Of a DNA stretch of 64,000 bases, positions 1-7,749 are shown piece by piece (within the stretch, counting starts at the first letter, position 1; each line of letters starts with the position of its first letter). A program made the position numbers and the translations under genes. Under the pieces are notes generated by a model. That model saw nothing but the letters and a program-made list of their open reading frames with translations. It ran no database searches and had not been told where the DNA came from. This stretch comes from Methylotenera_A sp040387515 (lineage in GTDB: Bacteria; Pseudomonadota; Gammaproteobacteria; Burkholderiales; Methylophilaceae), in NCBI GenBank assembly GCA_040387515.1, contig JAZKDP010000024.1, forward strand, positions 1 to 64,000, given 5' to 3'.

Positions 1-581
1 CCAATATTATTTTCGATGTTAAATCGACGCGTAATTTAAGTCCATGGATTCGCAAATACGGCGGCAACCCGATTATGTGGAAAACCGGACATTCTCTGGT
101 TAAAGCCAAAATTAAAGAAACTAACGCTGCATTAGCTGGTGAAATGAGCGGGCATGTATTTTTTAACGATGCTGATATTAACGGCAAAAAACGTTGGTAC
201 GGCTTTGATGATGGCTTATATGCTGGTGCGCGCATGTTGGAAATTTTAAGTCGATTTAACAATCCATCTGACCTATTAAACAGCCTGCCAGATAGCGTGA
301 GCACGCCTGAGCAACACATTCATATGCAAGAAGGCGAGCCGCATGCGTTAATTGCGCAACTGCAAAAAACCGCAACATTTGAAGGTGCGGTTGAATTGAT
401 TACCATTGATGGTCTGCGCGTGGAATATGCAGATGGCTTTGGTTTAATGCGCCCATCCAACACCACGCCAGTGATTGTGCTGCGATTTGAGGCAGACTCT
501 GAGGCCGCATTGTTACGCATTCAAGGGCAATTTAGAGAAGTCATTTGGAATGCGGCGCCGCACGTTGCTTTGCCTTTTTGA
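1..581 (+). CDS. algC: Phosphomannomutase/phosphoglucomutase, C-terminal part (5' truncated by window)
   Basis: The reading frame is already open at base 3, so only the end of the gene is present. The fragment has the sugar-binding loop GEMSGH that is typical of domain 3 of alpha-D-phosphohexomutases. It also has the domain 4 phosphate-binding loop, here RPSNTTP. Proteins of this PMM/PGM type interconvert mannose or glucose 1- and 6-phosphates in the cytoplasm for surface polysaccharide precursors. A second, differently organised phosphohexomutase (pgm) lies at 3057-4706. The symbol rests on family resemblance, and CpsG/ManB is an alternative name; the metal and phosphoserine loops lie outside the window. 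Confidence 0.85.
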   Translation, partial: NIIFDVKSTRNLSPWIRKYGGNPIMWKTGHSLVKAKIKETNAALAGEMSGHVFFNDADINGKKRWYGFDDGLYAGARMLEILSRFNNPSDLLNSLPDSVSTPEQHIHMQEGEPHALIAQLQKTATFEGAVELITIDGLRVEYADGFGLMRPSNTTPVIVLRFEADSEAALLRIQGQFREVIWNAAPHVALPF

Positions 582-611
582 TTTAATTACTTAGATTAAT
601 AAGGCCTAATA

Positions 612-1091
612 GTGTCTCGCAATTCAATTATCTACGCGATTGTTTGGTTAAGTCTGGTTTTTGGCATTTATTATCTAGTTGATAATATTCAGAATCCAAA
701 CAAAATGTGGCGACTGGGCGATAACGCACATGAAGTCGTGTTAAAACGTGGATTGGATGGTCATTATCGTGCTGAAGCGTTAATTAATGGTCAAAAAGTG
801 AATGTATTAGTGGATACTGGCGCAACAGGTGTTGCAATATCACAAGCGGTTGCCGATAAATTACAGCTCAAAAGCTTGTCCGCAGTGCGTACTAGCACTG
901 CCAACGGCGATAGCGTAGGTTATATGGTTCGGCTTGAGTCTGTCACTGTGGGCGGCGTTCAGGCACGCAATGTGTCAGCAATGATTGCGCCAGGATTGGG
1001 TGGCGATGTGTTGTTGGGCATGAGTTATTTGGGACGCATGGACGTGCGTTTATTTAAAGGCGAGATGACCATTAAACAAGTGACTGACTAA
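612..1091 (+). CDS. Membrane-anchored retropepsin-like aspartic protease (TIGR02281 type)
   Basis: This 159-residue protein has one N-terminal membrane segment (about residues 5-23) followed by a single aspartic-protease lobe. The active-site motif VDTGAT puts the catalytic Asp near residue 68, and the second hydrophobic motif LLGMSYL lies near residue 137. Single-lobe proteases of this type must dimerise, and here the domain would face the periplasm. The start is GTG at 612 with AAGG at 601-604 as a likely ribosome binding site. It follows the algC-like gene by 30 bases and may be co-transcribed with it. The substrate is unknown. Confidence 0.8.
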   Translation: MSRNSIIYAIVWLSLVFGIYYLVDNIQNPNKMWRLGDNAHEVVLKRGLDGHYRAEALINGQKVNVLVDTGATGVAISQAVADKLQLKSLSAVRTSTANGDSVGYMVRLESVTVGGVQARNVSAMIAPGLGGDVLLGMSYLGRMDVRLFKGEMTIKQVTD

Positions 1092-1276
1092 TTTTTGTCA
1101 AAACTGGTTTCTAGCAAAACTAGCTTTTCATCTAAATGGAACGCGCCATTTTGATTTTTTAAACCAACAGCTTATTATTGTACTAATTTTTAAGTACTAT
1201 ATTTTCAAAGTACTACATTCAAAAGTTAAGATTCAAAATCTGTGAATCCATTACATTTCAAAGCTATTAGGAAATT

Positions 1277-2944
1277 ATGACCAACAAAAGCCCAAACACC
1301 TTATGGCGATATGCATTATTTAATCTAGTCGTTCTAGCTTTAATCAGCGCATGGTTCTGGCAACAAAATCAGCCAGTTAAACTCGCGGAACCGCAATTAG
1401 CAGTAGACGGTAAGCTGCAATGTGTGTCTTACGCGCCCTATTATGGCGAAGGTCAGACACCGTTCATCAAAGGCACGCATATCAGCCAAACGCAAATTGA
1501 AAGTGATTTAAAGTTACTGGCAAAGCACTCTCAATGCGTACGTATTTATTCCGTGAATCAAGGATTAGATTATGTACCAGTCGCAGCTTCAAAGATTGGC
1601 CTCAAAGTATTGTTAGGCGCTTGGGTGGGCTGGGTAGATAGCGATAACGTACAGGAAATCAATCTTGCAACCCAATTAGCCAATCAATATCCAGATACCG
1701 TTGTAGGGCTTATCGTCGGCAATGAAGTATTGCTTCGCGGTGAGCAAACTGAGCAAGCAATGGCTGATTATATAAAACTTGCCAAACAATCCACCAAAGT
1801 GCCCGTGACTTATGCGGATGTTTGGGAATACTGGCTAAGACATCCTGCTTTAGAGTCTTCTGTCGATTTCGTGACAGTCCATGTGCTGCCTTATTGGGAA
1901 GATGATCCACAGCCCGTTAGCAACGCTATGCACCATGTCAATGTGGTGATGGATAAAGTCACACATGCATTTACCAAACCAGTCATGATTGGTGAAACTG
2001 GCTGGCCTTCTGCTGGCCGTCATCGCAATGCTTCTGTACCAAGCGCAGTGAATCAGGCGCGTTATATACGCGAATTTTTACTGCGTGCCGAAGAAGCCAA
2101 ATGGAATTACAACATCATCGAAGCGGTGGACCAGCCGTGGAAACGCTTTTTGGAAGGTGCGGTGGGCGGTTATTGGGGCTTATATGATACCAATCTCAAT
2201 CCAAAATTTTCATTTTCAGGCATGATGGCTGAACGTCAAGATGGTTTAAAACCATGGTACTGGGCAGTTGCAGGCTTACTCATATGGCTCGCTGCAGCAG
2301 CCTCTTTTGGTGAGCGTCGCTCTAGCGCATTGGTTGGCACTACTGCCTTAGGTGCTTCCGCTGGCTTGATGGCTTTATTGCAACTAGACTATTTGGTGAT
2401 TGCCTGCCGTGATACAGTCGAATGGATTGCATTGGGCAGCCTGAATTTATTGGGAATTTTTACGTTATTAGCGATGCCATTCATCATTGCCAAAAAACAG
2501 GTAAACGGCTTACCAAATGTGTACGGTAAAAACATGATCCGCATCAGCCTGTTTATCTTCACGCTTTGCGCCGCCATTACTGGCTTGTTACTGATGCCCA
2601 AGGCCTGGGTATTGCAGCCGCTCTCCCAAGCCATGCCGACACTCTCAGGATTTTTCTATAATCTTGATGGTCGCTATCGTGATTTCCCGTTAACGATCTA
2701 TCTTTTGCCTGTGTTGCAACTCAGCATCGGATTATGGTTAGTGCAATTACAAACGCTGGCAAGTACAAAATCACGCATTTATCGCTACCTGAATGTAACC
2801 GCATTGGTCACTATGGTGGTATTTATCTTATCTGAACCGCTAAATGTACATGCATATGCTTGGTTTGCACTGACGATACTGTTGGCTGTCATTAGTTGGC
2901 CAAGGGATAGTCGTTTAGCCACCACAGACGTAGCAGATAATTAA
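1277..2944 (+). CDS. Membrane-bound glycoside hydrolase family 17 protein (beta-1,3-glucan-active)
   Basis: The protein is 555 residues long. An N-terminal membrane segment (about 12-28) is followed by a GH17 domain (about 45-315) and then about seven hydrophobic segments from residue 325 to the C terminus. The GH17 acid/base is probably E150 in the motif GNEVLLRG, and the nucleophile E240 in IGETGWPSAG. GH17 enzymes cleave or transfer beta-1,3-glucans. Membrane-fused forms in proteobacteria, such as the NdvC type, are linked to periplasmic or cyclic beta-glucan synthesis. The phosphohexomutase genes on both sides fit a glucan-precursor role, but that is inference. A strong terminator follows at 2991-3019. 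Confidence 0.78.
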   Translation: MTNKSPNTLWRYALFNLVVLALISAWFWQQNQPVKLAEPQLAVDGKLQCVSYAPYYGEGQTPFIKGTHISQTQIESDLKLLAKHSQCVRIYSVNQGLDYVPVAASKIGLKVLLGAWVGWVDSDNVQEINLATQLANQYPDTVVGLIVGNEVLLRGEQTEQAMADYIKLAKQSTKVPVTYADVWEYWLRHPALESSVDFVTVHVLPYWEDDPQPVSNAMHHVNVVMDKVTHAFTKPVMIGETGWPSAGRHRNASVPSAVNQARYIREFLLRAEEAKWNYNIIEAVDQPWKRFLEGAVGGYWGLYDTNLNPKFSFSGMMAERQDGLKPWYWAVAGLLIWLAAAASFGERRSSALVGTTALGASAGLMALLQLDYLVIACRDTVEWIALGSLNLLGIFTLLAMPFIIAKKQVNGLPNVYGKNMIRISLFIFTLCAAITGLLLMPKAWVLQPLSQAMPTLSGFFYNLDGRYRDFPLTIYLLPVLQLSIGLWLVQLQTLASTKSRIYRYLNVTALVTMVVFILSEPLNVHAYAWFALTILLAVISWPRDSRLATTDVADN

Positions 2945-2990
2945 ACCCGAATGACTACCTCTAAATTACTAACCCAAAAGTGAAGTATAA

Positions 2991-3019
2991 AAATAAGCCA
3001 GCTTACCGCTGGCTTATTT
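2991..3019. terminator. Bidirectional intrinsic terminator between GH17 gene and pgm
   Basis: A perfect 12-bp stem (2991-3002 with 3008-3019) has a 5-base loop. A T run follows at 3017-3022 on the + strand and an A-rich flank precedes it. It sits between two convergent genes and can serve both. Confidence 0.85.
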
Positions 3020-3056
3020 TTTCCTGCTGATCATTTATTAATGATCGCCTGTTAGC

Positions 3057-4706
3057 TTAAGTAATCACTGTTGGCGACTCACGGTTGGTGCGCTGCTTCA
3101 ATTGTGATATTTGCAATGCGATTTGAATCATCTCACCCAATGCAACTTGCGCATCCAGATGATGATTCTTAACATCCGGCTCATACGCCTCTAAATAAAT
3201 GCGTAGCGTAGCGCCTTCAGTCCCCGTGCCAGATAAGCGAAACACAATACGCGAGCCGCATTTAAATAAAATGCGAACACCCTGCCCTGTGCTGATTGAG
3301 CCATCAATCGGGTCGGTATAACTAAAATCATCGCAAGTATTAACCGTGTATCGCCCAAAAATTTGATTGGGCAATTCTGCAAATTGCAACTTAATGTGCA
3401 CCATCACACCATTTGCTGCATCTGTGGGTATCGCCTCATAATCATGACGGGAATACACATTGCGACCATATTCTGCCCAATGCGCTTTGACAACAGCCTC
3501 AACGCTAACTTTTTTAATGGCAATAATATTCAGCCAACAAAGCACAGCCCACAAACCATCTTTCTCGCGTACATGATTACTGCCTGTGCCAAAACTTTCC
3601 TCACCGCATACAGTGACTTTGCCAGCATCCATCAAATTACCAAAAAATTTCCAACCCGTTGGCGTTTCATAAGAGGGAATATTTAATTTAGCAGCAACCC
3701 TATCTATCGCACCGCTGGTCGGCATAGAGCGCGCAACGCCGGCCAAACCTTGTTGATAGGCAGGTATTAATGTGGCGTTGGCGGCAATAATCGCCAAGCT
3801 GTCAGATGGCGTAACGAAAAAACCTTTGCCTAAAATCATGTTGCGATCACCATCACCATCTGATGCTGCGCCAAAATCGGGTGTGGACTGTTGTTGTGAA
3901 TATAGAACATCGACTAGCTCATGCGCATAAGTCAAATTAGGATCAGGGTGACCACCACCAAAGGTTTCACTCACTTCGCAATTCATCAAACTGGCTTCTG
4001 GCGCGCCTAAACGTCTTACTAAAATCTCTTTGGCATAAGGTCCAGTTACGGCATGCATAGCATCAAATTTCATGCTAAAACCTGATTGAATTAACGATTT
4101 TATTGCTGAAAAATCAAATAGCTGCTCCATCAAGTCAGCATAATCATCAACAGCATTAATCACTTGTACGCTAAAACCATCACTAGAATCATCTGGACGT
4201 ATTTCGCCAATTCTATCCAAATCTATATCGGCAAAATTGGCTATTTTGTATTGTGTAATGATTTTGCTTTTGGCAAAAATCGCTTCAGTTATCTTCTCTG
4301 GTGCTGGCCCGCCGTTCGCTGTGTTGTACTTAATGCCAAAATCTTCAGTCGGGCCTGCTGGGTTGTGGCTGGCCGATAAAATAATACCGCCAAATGTTTG
4401 ATAATGCCGAATGATATGCGATGCTGCTGGCGTAGATAAAATACCACCTTGCCCAACAATCACTTTTGCAAAACCATTGGCAGCGGCCATTTTAATGATG
4501 GTCTGAATGGCTGTTTTATTGTAAAAACGTCCATCACCACCCAGCGTTAAAGTCGCATCAGATTGAATCGTGAGTGTGTCAAAGATACTCTGCACGAAAT
4601 TTTCAAGATAATGTGGCTGCTGAAACACTTTCACTTTTTTACGCAAACCTGAAGTGCCAGGTTTTTGGTCTGAAAAAGCTTGTGTTTGGACGATCTGATG
4701 AGGCAT
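3057..4706 (-). CDS. pgm: Phosphoglucomutase (alpha-D-glucose-phosphate-specific)
   Basis: The 549-residue cytoplasmic enzyme interconverts glucose 1-phosphate and glucose 6-phosphate, feeding glycogen, nucleotide-sugar and glucan synthesis. The phosphoserine loop SASHNP is at residues 111-116 (Ser113 should be the phosphorylated residue). The metal loop DGDGDR lies near residue 285, and the sugar-binding loop GEESFG lies near 365. The C-terminal phosphate loop is RLSGTGTEGATLR. Its length matches the eukaryote-like PGM family rather than the shorter AlgC type at the start of the window. The upstream region has a terminator at 4746-4766, so it is probably transcribed on its own. Confidence 0.93.
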   Translation of the reverse strand: MPHQIVQTQAFSDQKPGTSGLRKKVKVFQQPHYLENFVQSIFDTLTIQSDATLTLGGDGRFYNKTAIQTIIKMAAANGFAKVIVGQGGILSTPAASHIIRHYQTFGGIILSASHNPAGPTEDFGIKYNTANGGPAPEKITEAIFAKSKIITQYKIANFADIDLDRIGEIRPDDSSDGFSVQVINAVDDYADLMEQLFDFSAIKSLIQSGFSMKFDAMHAVTGPYAKEILVRRLGAPEASLMNCEVSETFGGGHPDPNLTYAHELVDVLYSQQQSTPDFGAASDGDGDRNMILGKGFFVTPSDSLAIIAANATLIPAYQQGLAGVARSMPTSGAIDRVAAKLNIPSYETPTGWKFFGNLMDAGKVTVCGEESFGTGSNHVREKDGLWAVLCWLNIIAIKKVSVEAVVKAHWAEYGRNVYSRHDYEAIPTDAANGVMVHIKLQFAELPNQIFGRYTVNTCDDFSYTDPIDGSISTGQGVRILFKCGSRIVFRLSGTGTEGATLRIYLEAYEPDVKNHHLDAQVALGEMIQIALQISQLKQRTNRESPTVIT

Positions 4707-4745
4707 GGTTAATCCTTAGTGATTTAAGGCATTATAATTGAAAAA

Positions 4746-4766
4746 AAAGCGCATTAAATGCGCTTT
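4746..4766 (-). terminator. Intrinsic terminator of the catalase-type peroxidase gene
   Basis: A 9-bp stem with the core GCGCAT/ATGCGC and a 3-base loop is followed, on the minus strand, by eight U. It lies downstream of the peroxidase gene and upstream of pgm. Confidence 0.8.
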
Positions 4767-4777
4767 CTTAATTGATT

Positions 4778-4809
4778 TATGCGTTAACTAATTGATTAAT
4801 TAACGCATA
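4778..4809. repeat. Inverted repeat TATGCGTTAA / TTAACGCATA
   Basis: A perfect 10-bp inverted repeat with a 12-base spacer lies just upstream (in the minus sense) of the terminator at 4746-4766. There is no U tract, so on its own it is not a standard terminator. It may be an mRNA 3'-end stabilising hairpin for the peroxidase transcript. Confidence 0.5.
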
Positions 4810-4859
4810 AAGTACGGCAATATTTTATCGGTCAGCTACTTAGTCACTTGTGCTCACTT

Positions 4860-5885
4860 TCATTTGCCTAAACGTCTACCAAAACTCACCGCATAAGCAG
4901 CAGGACGCGCCAATAGAATTGGATCATCCGATGCTTCAATGCCATCAACTAATGCGAGCGGGCTAAACATGGTCGATTTCTCATACATTACGCCATCTGC
5001 ATCTACGGTTTTAATCACAAGCGTACCTAATTCCACTTGTTTCCTGCTCTCTGGCCACACAACGGTCGCATCATTCAGCACATCGCCTTTTTCGGCGACT
5101 TGCACCGTCAACTTGTAGCTTGCCGTTTCCTTAGCCAAACGCGTTGGTAACTCTTCAAATAAATAATTAGGTGTGGCTTTTGCAGCATCCTCTTTACTCA
5201 AGAATTGCGCACCATTAATTGGTGTGATGCGATAGCGACCATATTGTATTTCACCTTTTGCATTAGTGAATTTAAATGCATTAACACCAAAAAACGATTG
5301 TGTCGCAAAGCTTACAGGAGGCAATTTTGGCATTTGCACAAACTTAAGTGCTGCTGGATGCGAGCCTAAAAACTGTTCTACTGGCGTTGGTTTTGCAGCT
5401 TCTGGGCCGCTAGCTGCTACCGCGTTCAGCAAACCTAAAAAGTCTTCAGGATTAGCTGCTGGAAAGCCATTGGTCGAAATGCTCACAATATCCGTAGATG
5501 TGCCATCTTCCAAGTTAAAACGTATTGCAATGCCTTTAGGAAATGCATTGCCGTCAGCATCCGGAATATTTGGCACCCCAGTCGCGTCTGAAAAGCGCAC
5601 AATTACTGGACTAGGCGTCTTTTGTAAATGTACTGCTTTTGTAATGCTGGCAGCTGATTTTGCAGGCGCAAACTCGCCTAAAACCATAAGGCCTTTGGCA
5701 TGGTTAGCACGAAAACCTGCATGTGGGCCGCCAGACAATTTAGTCAGCGCATTCACAATTTGCTCTACAACTGGCTTGTCAGCTTCTGCGATTTGAGGTG
5801 CTTCAGCATAAGCTTGCGTAGCCACTAAAAACATTGCAGCAACTACAAGTGTCGTTAACATCTGATTCTTAAAGTTTTTCTGCAT
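4860..5885 (-). CDS. Exported catalase-family (minimal catalase/SrpA-like) peroxidase
   Basis: The 341-residue protein has an N-terminal signal peptide (hydrophobic to about residue 25, ending AYA-EA), so it should act in the periplasm. The catalase core has the distal His in the segment GFRANHAKG and the heme-pocket strand VIVRFSDATG. The proximal heme Tyr is probably in RPAAYAVSFGRR near the C terminus. It is much shorter than ordinary catalases (about 480 residues or more), as expected for catalase-related peroxidases, which remove H2O2 or organic peroxides. It is preceded by a long AT-rich intergenic region and appears monocistronic. Confidence 0.87.
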   Translation of the reverse strand: MQKNFKNQMLTTLVVAAMFLVATQAYAEAPQIAEADKPVVEQIVNALTKLSGGPHAGFRANHAKGLMVLGEFAPAKSAASITKAVHLQKTPSPVIVRFSDATGVPNIPDADGNAFPKGIAIRFNLEDGTSTDIVSISTNGFPAANPEDFLGLLNAVAASGPEAAKPTPVEQFLGSHPAALKFVQMPKLPPVSFATQSFFGVNAFKFTNAKGEIQYGRYRITPINGAQFLSKEDAAKATPNYLFEELPTRLAKETASYKLTVQVAEKGDVLNDATVVWPESRKQVELGTLVIKTVDADGVMYEKSTMFSPLALVDGIEASDDPILLARPAAYAVSFGRRLGK

Positions 5886-6131
5886 CTTTGTTTCCTTGAT
5901 TTTTAAGTATTATAGACATTAGAAATATATGATAACTAGCGGTCTATTTCCACCATTGTTTAACACCGAAATAACTTCCAAATTATCAGCTAATAATTAA
6001 AACCAATTTAATAAAAAAACAACTTCTCTTAACTCATAAAGCTTACCGAAAACTAAAACACATAGTACACAACAAAAATAAGTAATTTTAAAAATTGACT
6101 ATTTCTTTAATTGCTGAAGCCATCAATTCTC

Positions 6132-6151
6132 TCCACAAAATCTGTGGATAA
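6132..6151 (-). promoter_or_regulatory. DnaA-box-like site within an inverted TCCACA/TGTGGA pair
   Basis: Bases 6143-6151 are TGTGGATAA, the complement of the consensus DnaA box TTATCCACA. The inverted half TCCACA lies at 6132-6137. An imperfect tandem copy follows at 6155-6164 (TGTGATTATC). Tandem boxes of this form are typical of bacterial origins; binding here is inference only. Confidence 0.4.
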
Positions 6152-6317
6152 CTCTGTGATTATCTGTGAAACTAAAATGTAACCTACCGTTTTATAAGGA
6201 TTTTTTAAAAACAGTATAAATAGTAACCAAATATTTATATCATAAAAATCAATCACTTAAAATTCAGCATTGATTTAAAAGGCTTTTTTAGATTATTTAA
6301 TGTAAAGCTTTAGATAG

Positions 6318-6326
6318 TGTGCATAA
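6318..6326 (-). promoter_or_regulatory. Second DnaA-box-like site (TTATGCACA)
   Basis: TGTGCATAA on the + strand matches the TTATNCACA consensus on the minus strand. It has the same orientation as the 6143 site and lies 175 bases from it, in AT-rich DNA where chance matches are not rare. Confidence 0.3.
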
Positions 6327-6511
6327 CTAAGCTATTTTTTATCTTGATTTATATTAAATAGCTTCCTGAAATACCAATTACTTACAAAAAATTTACTTGA
6401 TTGTAACAACTTTAATTTGGAAATATTCAATACCAATATTGATAAGCAAAACAATATTAAATCAGGAAATATTGATCTGTTCGTAGGAAAGCCCAGCTAC
6501 GCAGTTAGCGT

Positions 6512-6670
6512 GTGTTGATCGAAGAGTTCGTGGAAGTGTTGAATGAAGCAGGTATAGGACGTTTAATAAACAGGTCAAAATGGATTGATGGTGCTGAACA
6601 GAAAGAAAAGCAGAAAATTGAGGCTATATTTGAGGTTGGCCGCCACAAATACGCAACAAAAAATACTTAA
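6512..6670 (+). pseudogene. Orphan short ORF, possible gene remnant
   Basis: A 52-codon frame opens after an in-frame TAG with GTG at 6512 and ends TAA at 6670. It encodes a hydrophilic, charged peptide with segments such as VLIEEFVEVLNEAG and KQKIEAIFEVGRHK. Its composition looks more like a protein tail than random AT-rich sequence. No start signal is visible and no family is recognised. It ends 23 bases from tRNA-Pro, a common integration target, so it could be a leftover of an integrated element; that is speculation. Confidence 0.3.
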
Positions 6671-6693
6671 CTGCTCTGTACCTTTGAATCTAT

Positions 6694-6770
6694 TGGTCGG
6701 GACAGCAAGATTCGAACTTGCGACCCCATGCCCCCCAGGCATGTACGCTACCAGGCTGCGCTATGCCCCG
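6694..6770 (-). tRNA. tRNA-Pro (GGG)
   Basis: The minus strand folds as a full cloverleaf. The acceptor CGGGGCA pairs with TGTCCCG, the D-arm includes GCGCAGCCTGGTAGCG, and the anticodon stem is CATGC/GCATG. The loop CTGGGGG gives anticodon GGG, reading CCC. The T-arm is GCAAG TTCGAAT CTTGC. CCA is encoded at 6694-6696. A good promoter lies 32 bases upstream. Confidence 0.95.
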
Positions 6771-6775
6771 AACCG

Positions 6776-6794
6776 CACTACTATTGATGTAGTG
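6776..6794 (-). other. Hairpin in the pre-tRNA-Pro 5' leader
   Basis: CACTAC and GTAGTG form a 6-bp inverted repeat around a 7-base loop. It lies between the -10 box and the mature tRNA 5' end, so it would fold in the leader removed by RNase P. Confidence 0.45.
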
Positions 6795-6801
6795 AGCCTG
6801 C

Positions 6802-6829
6802 ATTATAAATCAAATACGCACGCCATCAA
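6802..6829 (-). promoter_or_regulatory. Sigma-70 promoter for tRNA-Pro
   Basis: On the minus strand, TTGATG (6824-6829), a 16-base spacer and a perfect TATAAT (6802-6807) lie just upstream of tRNA-Pro. The terminator at 6914-6944 separates this promoter from merR, which supports an independent tRNA transcript. Confidence 0.65.
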
Positions 6830-6913
6830 AAGCCATTTCGGTTTACTACCACTAAACTTGATATAAAAATTTATTGGCTAATCCTGATTATATTAAACGG
6901 CTTAAACTTTAAA

Positions 6914-6944
6914 AAACAAAGCCGCTATAAAAGCGGCTTTGTTT
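6914..6944 (-). terminator. Intrinsic terminator of the pheS-pheT-ihfA-merR transcript
   Basis: A perfect 13-bp stem (core AAAGCCGCT/AGCGGCTTT) with a 5-base loop lies 19 bases beyond the merR stop codon, followed by a U-rich stretch on the minus strand. Confidence 0.85.
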
Positions 6945-6963
6945 AACTTTTTAAGCAGGCTAT

Positions 6964-7374
6964 TTAAGCGCGCAATAATTGAATCACTGAGCGTAATTCA
7001 TTTTTAAAATAGTGAAAATCAAAATCAGTACTGAGTTGTGTATGCTTTGCGGTAGCAATTGGTGCAATTGTTGGCGCTGCTGTAGCAGCTGTCTCAACGA
7101 CTACTTCTGCACCATCTAAACGATTGCGTGCACCGCTGATGGTAAATCCTTGCTCATATAATAATTCGCGAATTTTACGGATTAACAGCACTTCGTGATG
7201 TTGGTAATAACGACGATTGCCCCTACGCTTTACCGGTTTAAGCTGGGTAAATTCTTGCTCCCAATAACGCAATACATGCGGCTTTACACCGCATAGTTCA
7301 CTTACCTCGCCAATCGTAAAATAACGTTTGGCAGGTATTGGTGGCAATTGCACTTTGGGCGCTTGATCTAACAT
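6964..7374 (-). CDS. MerR-family transcriptional regulator
   Basis: The 136-residue protein has a MerR winged helix-turn-helix at about residues 16-85, with the segments FTIGEVSELCGVKPHVLRYWE and RRGNRRYYQHHEV. There is only a short C-terminal part and no recognisable ligand domain or metal-binding cysteine cluster. It follows ihfA by 15 bases and is the last gene before a strong terminator, so it is probably transcribed with pheT and ihfA. A MerR-like gene directly after ihfA is common in proteobacteria; its targets are not known to me. Confidence 0.87.
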   Translation of the reverse strand: MLDQAPKVQLPPIPAKRYFTIGEVSELCGVKPHVLRYWEQEFTQLKPVKRRGNRRYYQHHEVLLIRKIRELLYEQGFTISGARNRLDGAEVVVETAATAAPTIAPIATAKHTQLSTDFDFHYFKNELRSVIQLLRA

Positions 7375-7389
7375 AAGTTAATATCGATC

Positions 7390-7686
7390 CTATACTTGAG
7401 CGTAATGTTCTTCTACTTTACTTTTCAATTTTTGGCTGGCATGAAAAGTCACCACACGGCGTGCAGTAATGGGTATTTCCTCACCTGTTTTTGGGTTACG
7501 ACCTGGACGCTCTGATTTTTTGCGTAATTCAAAATTACCAAAGCCAGATAACTTAACGCTATCTCCAGTTTCTAAAGCAGTACGCACTTCTTCAAAAAAT
7601 GCCTCTACCATATCTTTTGCCTCACGCTTATTTAAGCCCACTTGCTCAAATAACAAATCGGCTAAATCAGCCTTTGTTAAGGTCAT
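7390..7686 (-). CDS. ihfA: Integration host factor subunit alpha
   Basis: The 98-residue DNA-bending protein matches the full length of IhfA. It begins with the dimerisation helices (TKADLADLLFE), and its DNA-intercalating beta arm contains RPGRNPKTGEEIPI. With IhfB it bends DNA at recombination sites, origins and sigma-54 promoters. It lies 63 bases downstream of pheT, the classical proteobacterial position. Confidence 0.96.
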   Translation of the reverse strand: MTLTKADLADLLFEQVGLNKREAKDMVEAFFEEVRTALETGDSVKLSGFGNFELRKKSERPGRNPKTGEEIPITARRVVTFHASQKLKSKVEEHYAQV

Positions 7687-7749
7687 ACGCTCTCCCTGAA
7701 CATCTTTTATCCATTAATTTATTACAGTTGATTTTTTTGTTTTGGTAGT

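Larger units (their letters stand above)
5886..6693. other. AT-rich 0.8 kb gene-poor region with DnaA-box-like sites
   Basis: No convincing full-length gene is present between the peroxidase and tRNA-Pro. The stretch is strikingly AT-rich. It contains two strict TTATNCACA matches on the minus strand (6143-6151 and 6318-6326) plus near matches, and an orphan 52-codon ORF at 6512-6670. It must also contain the peroxidase promoter. Confidence 0.6.

Noticed and set aside
6585..6866. 93-codon ORF on the + strand across tRNA-Pro
   Set aside because: The central part (GTARFELATPCPPG...) is the well-known false translation of an antisense tRNA-Pro and does not represent a protein.
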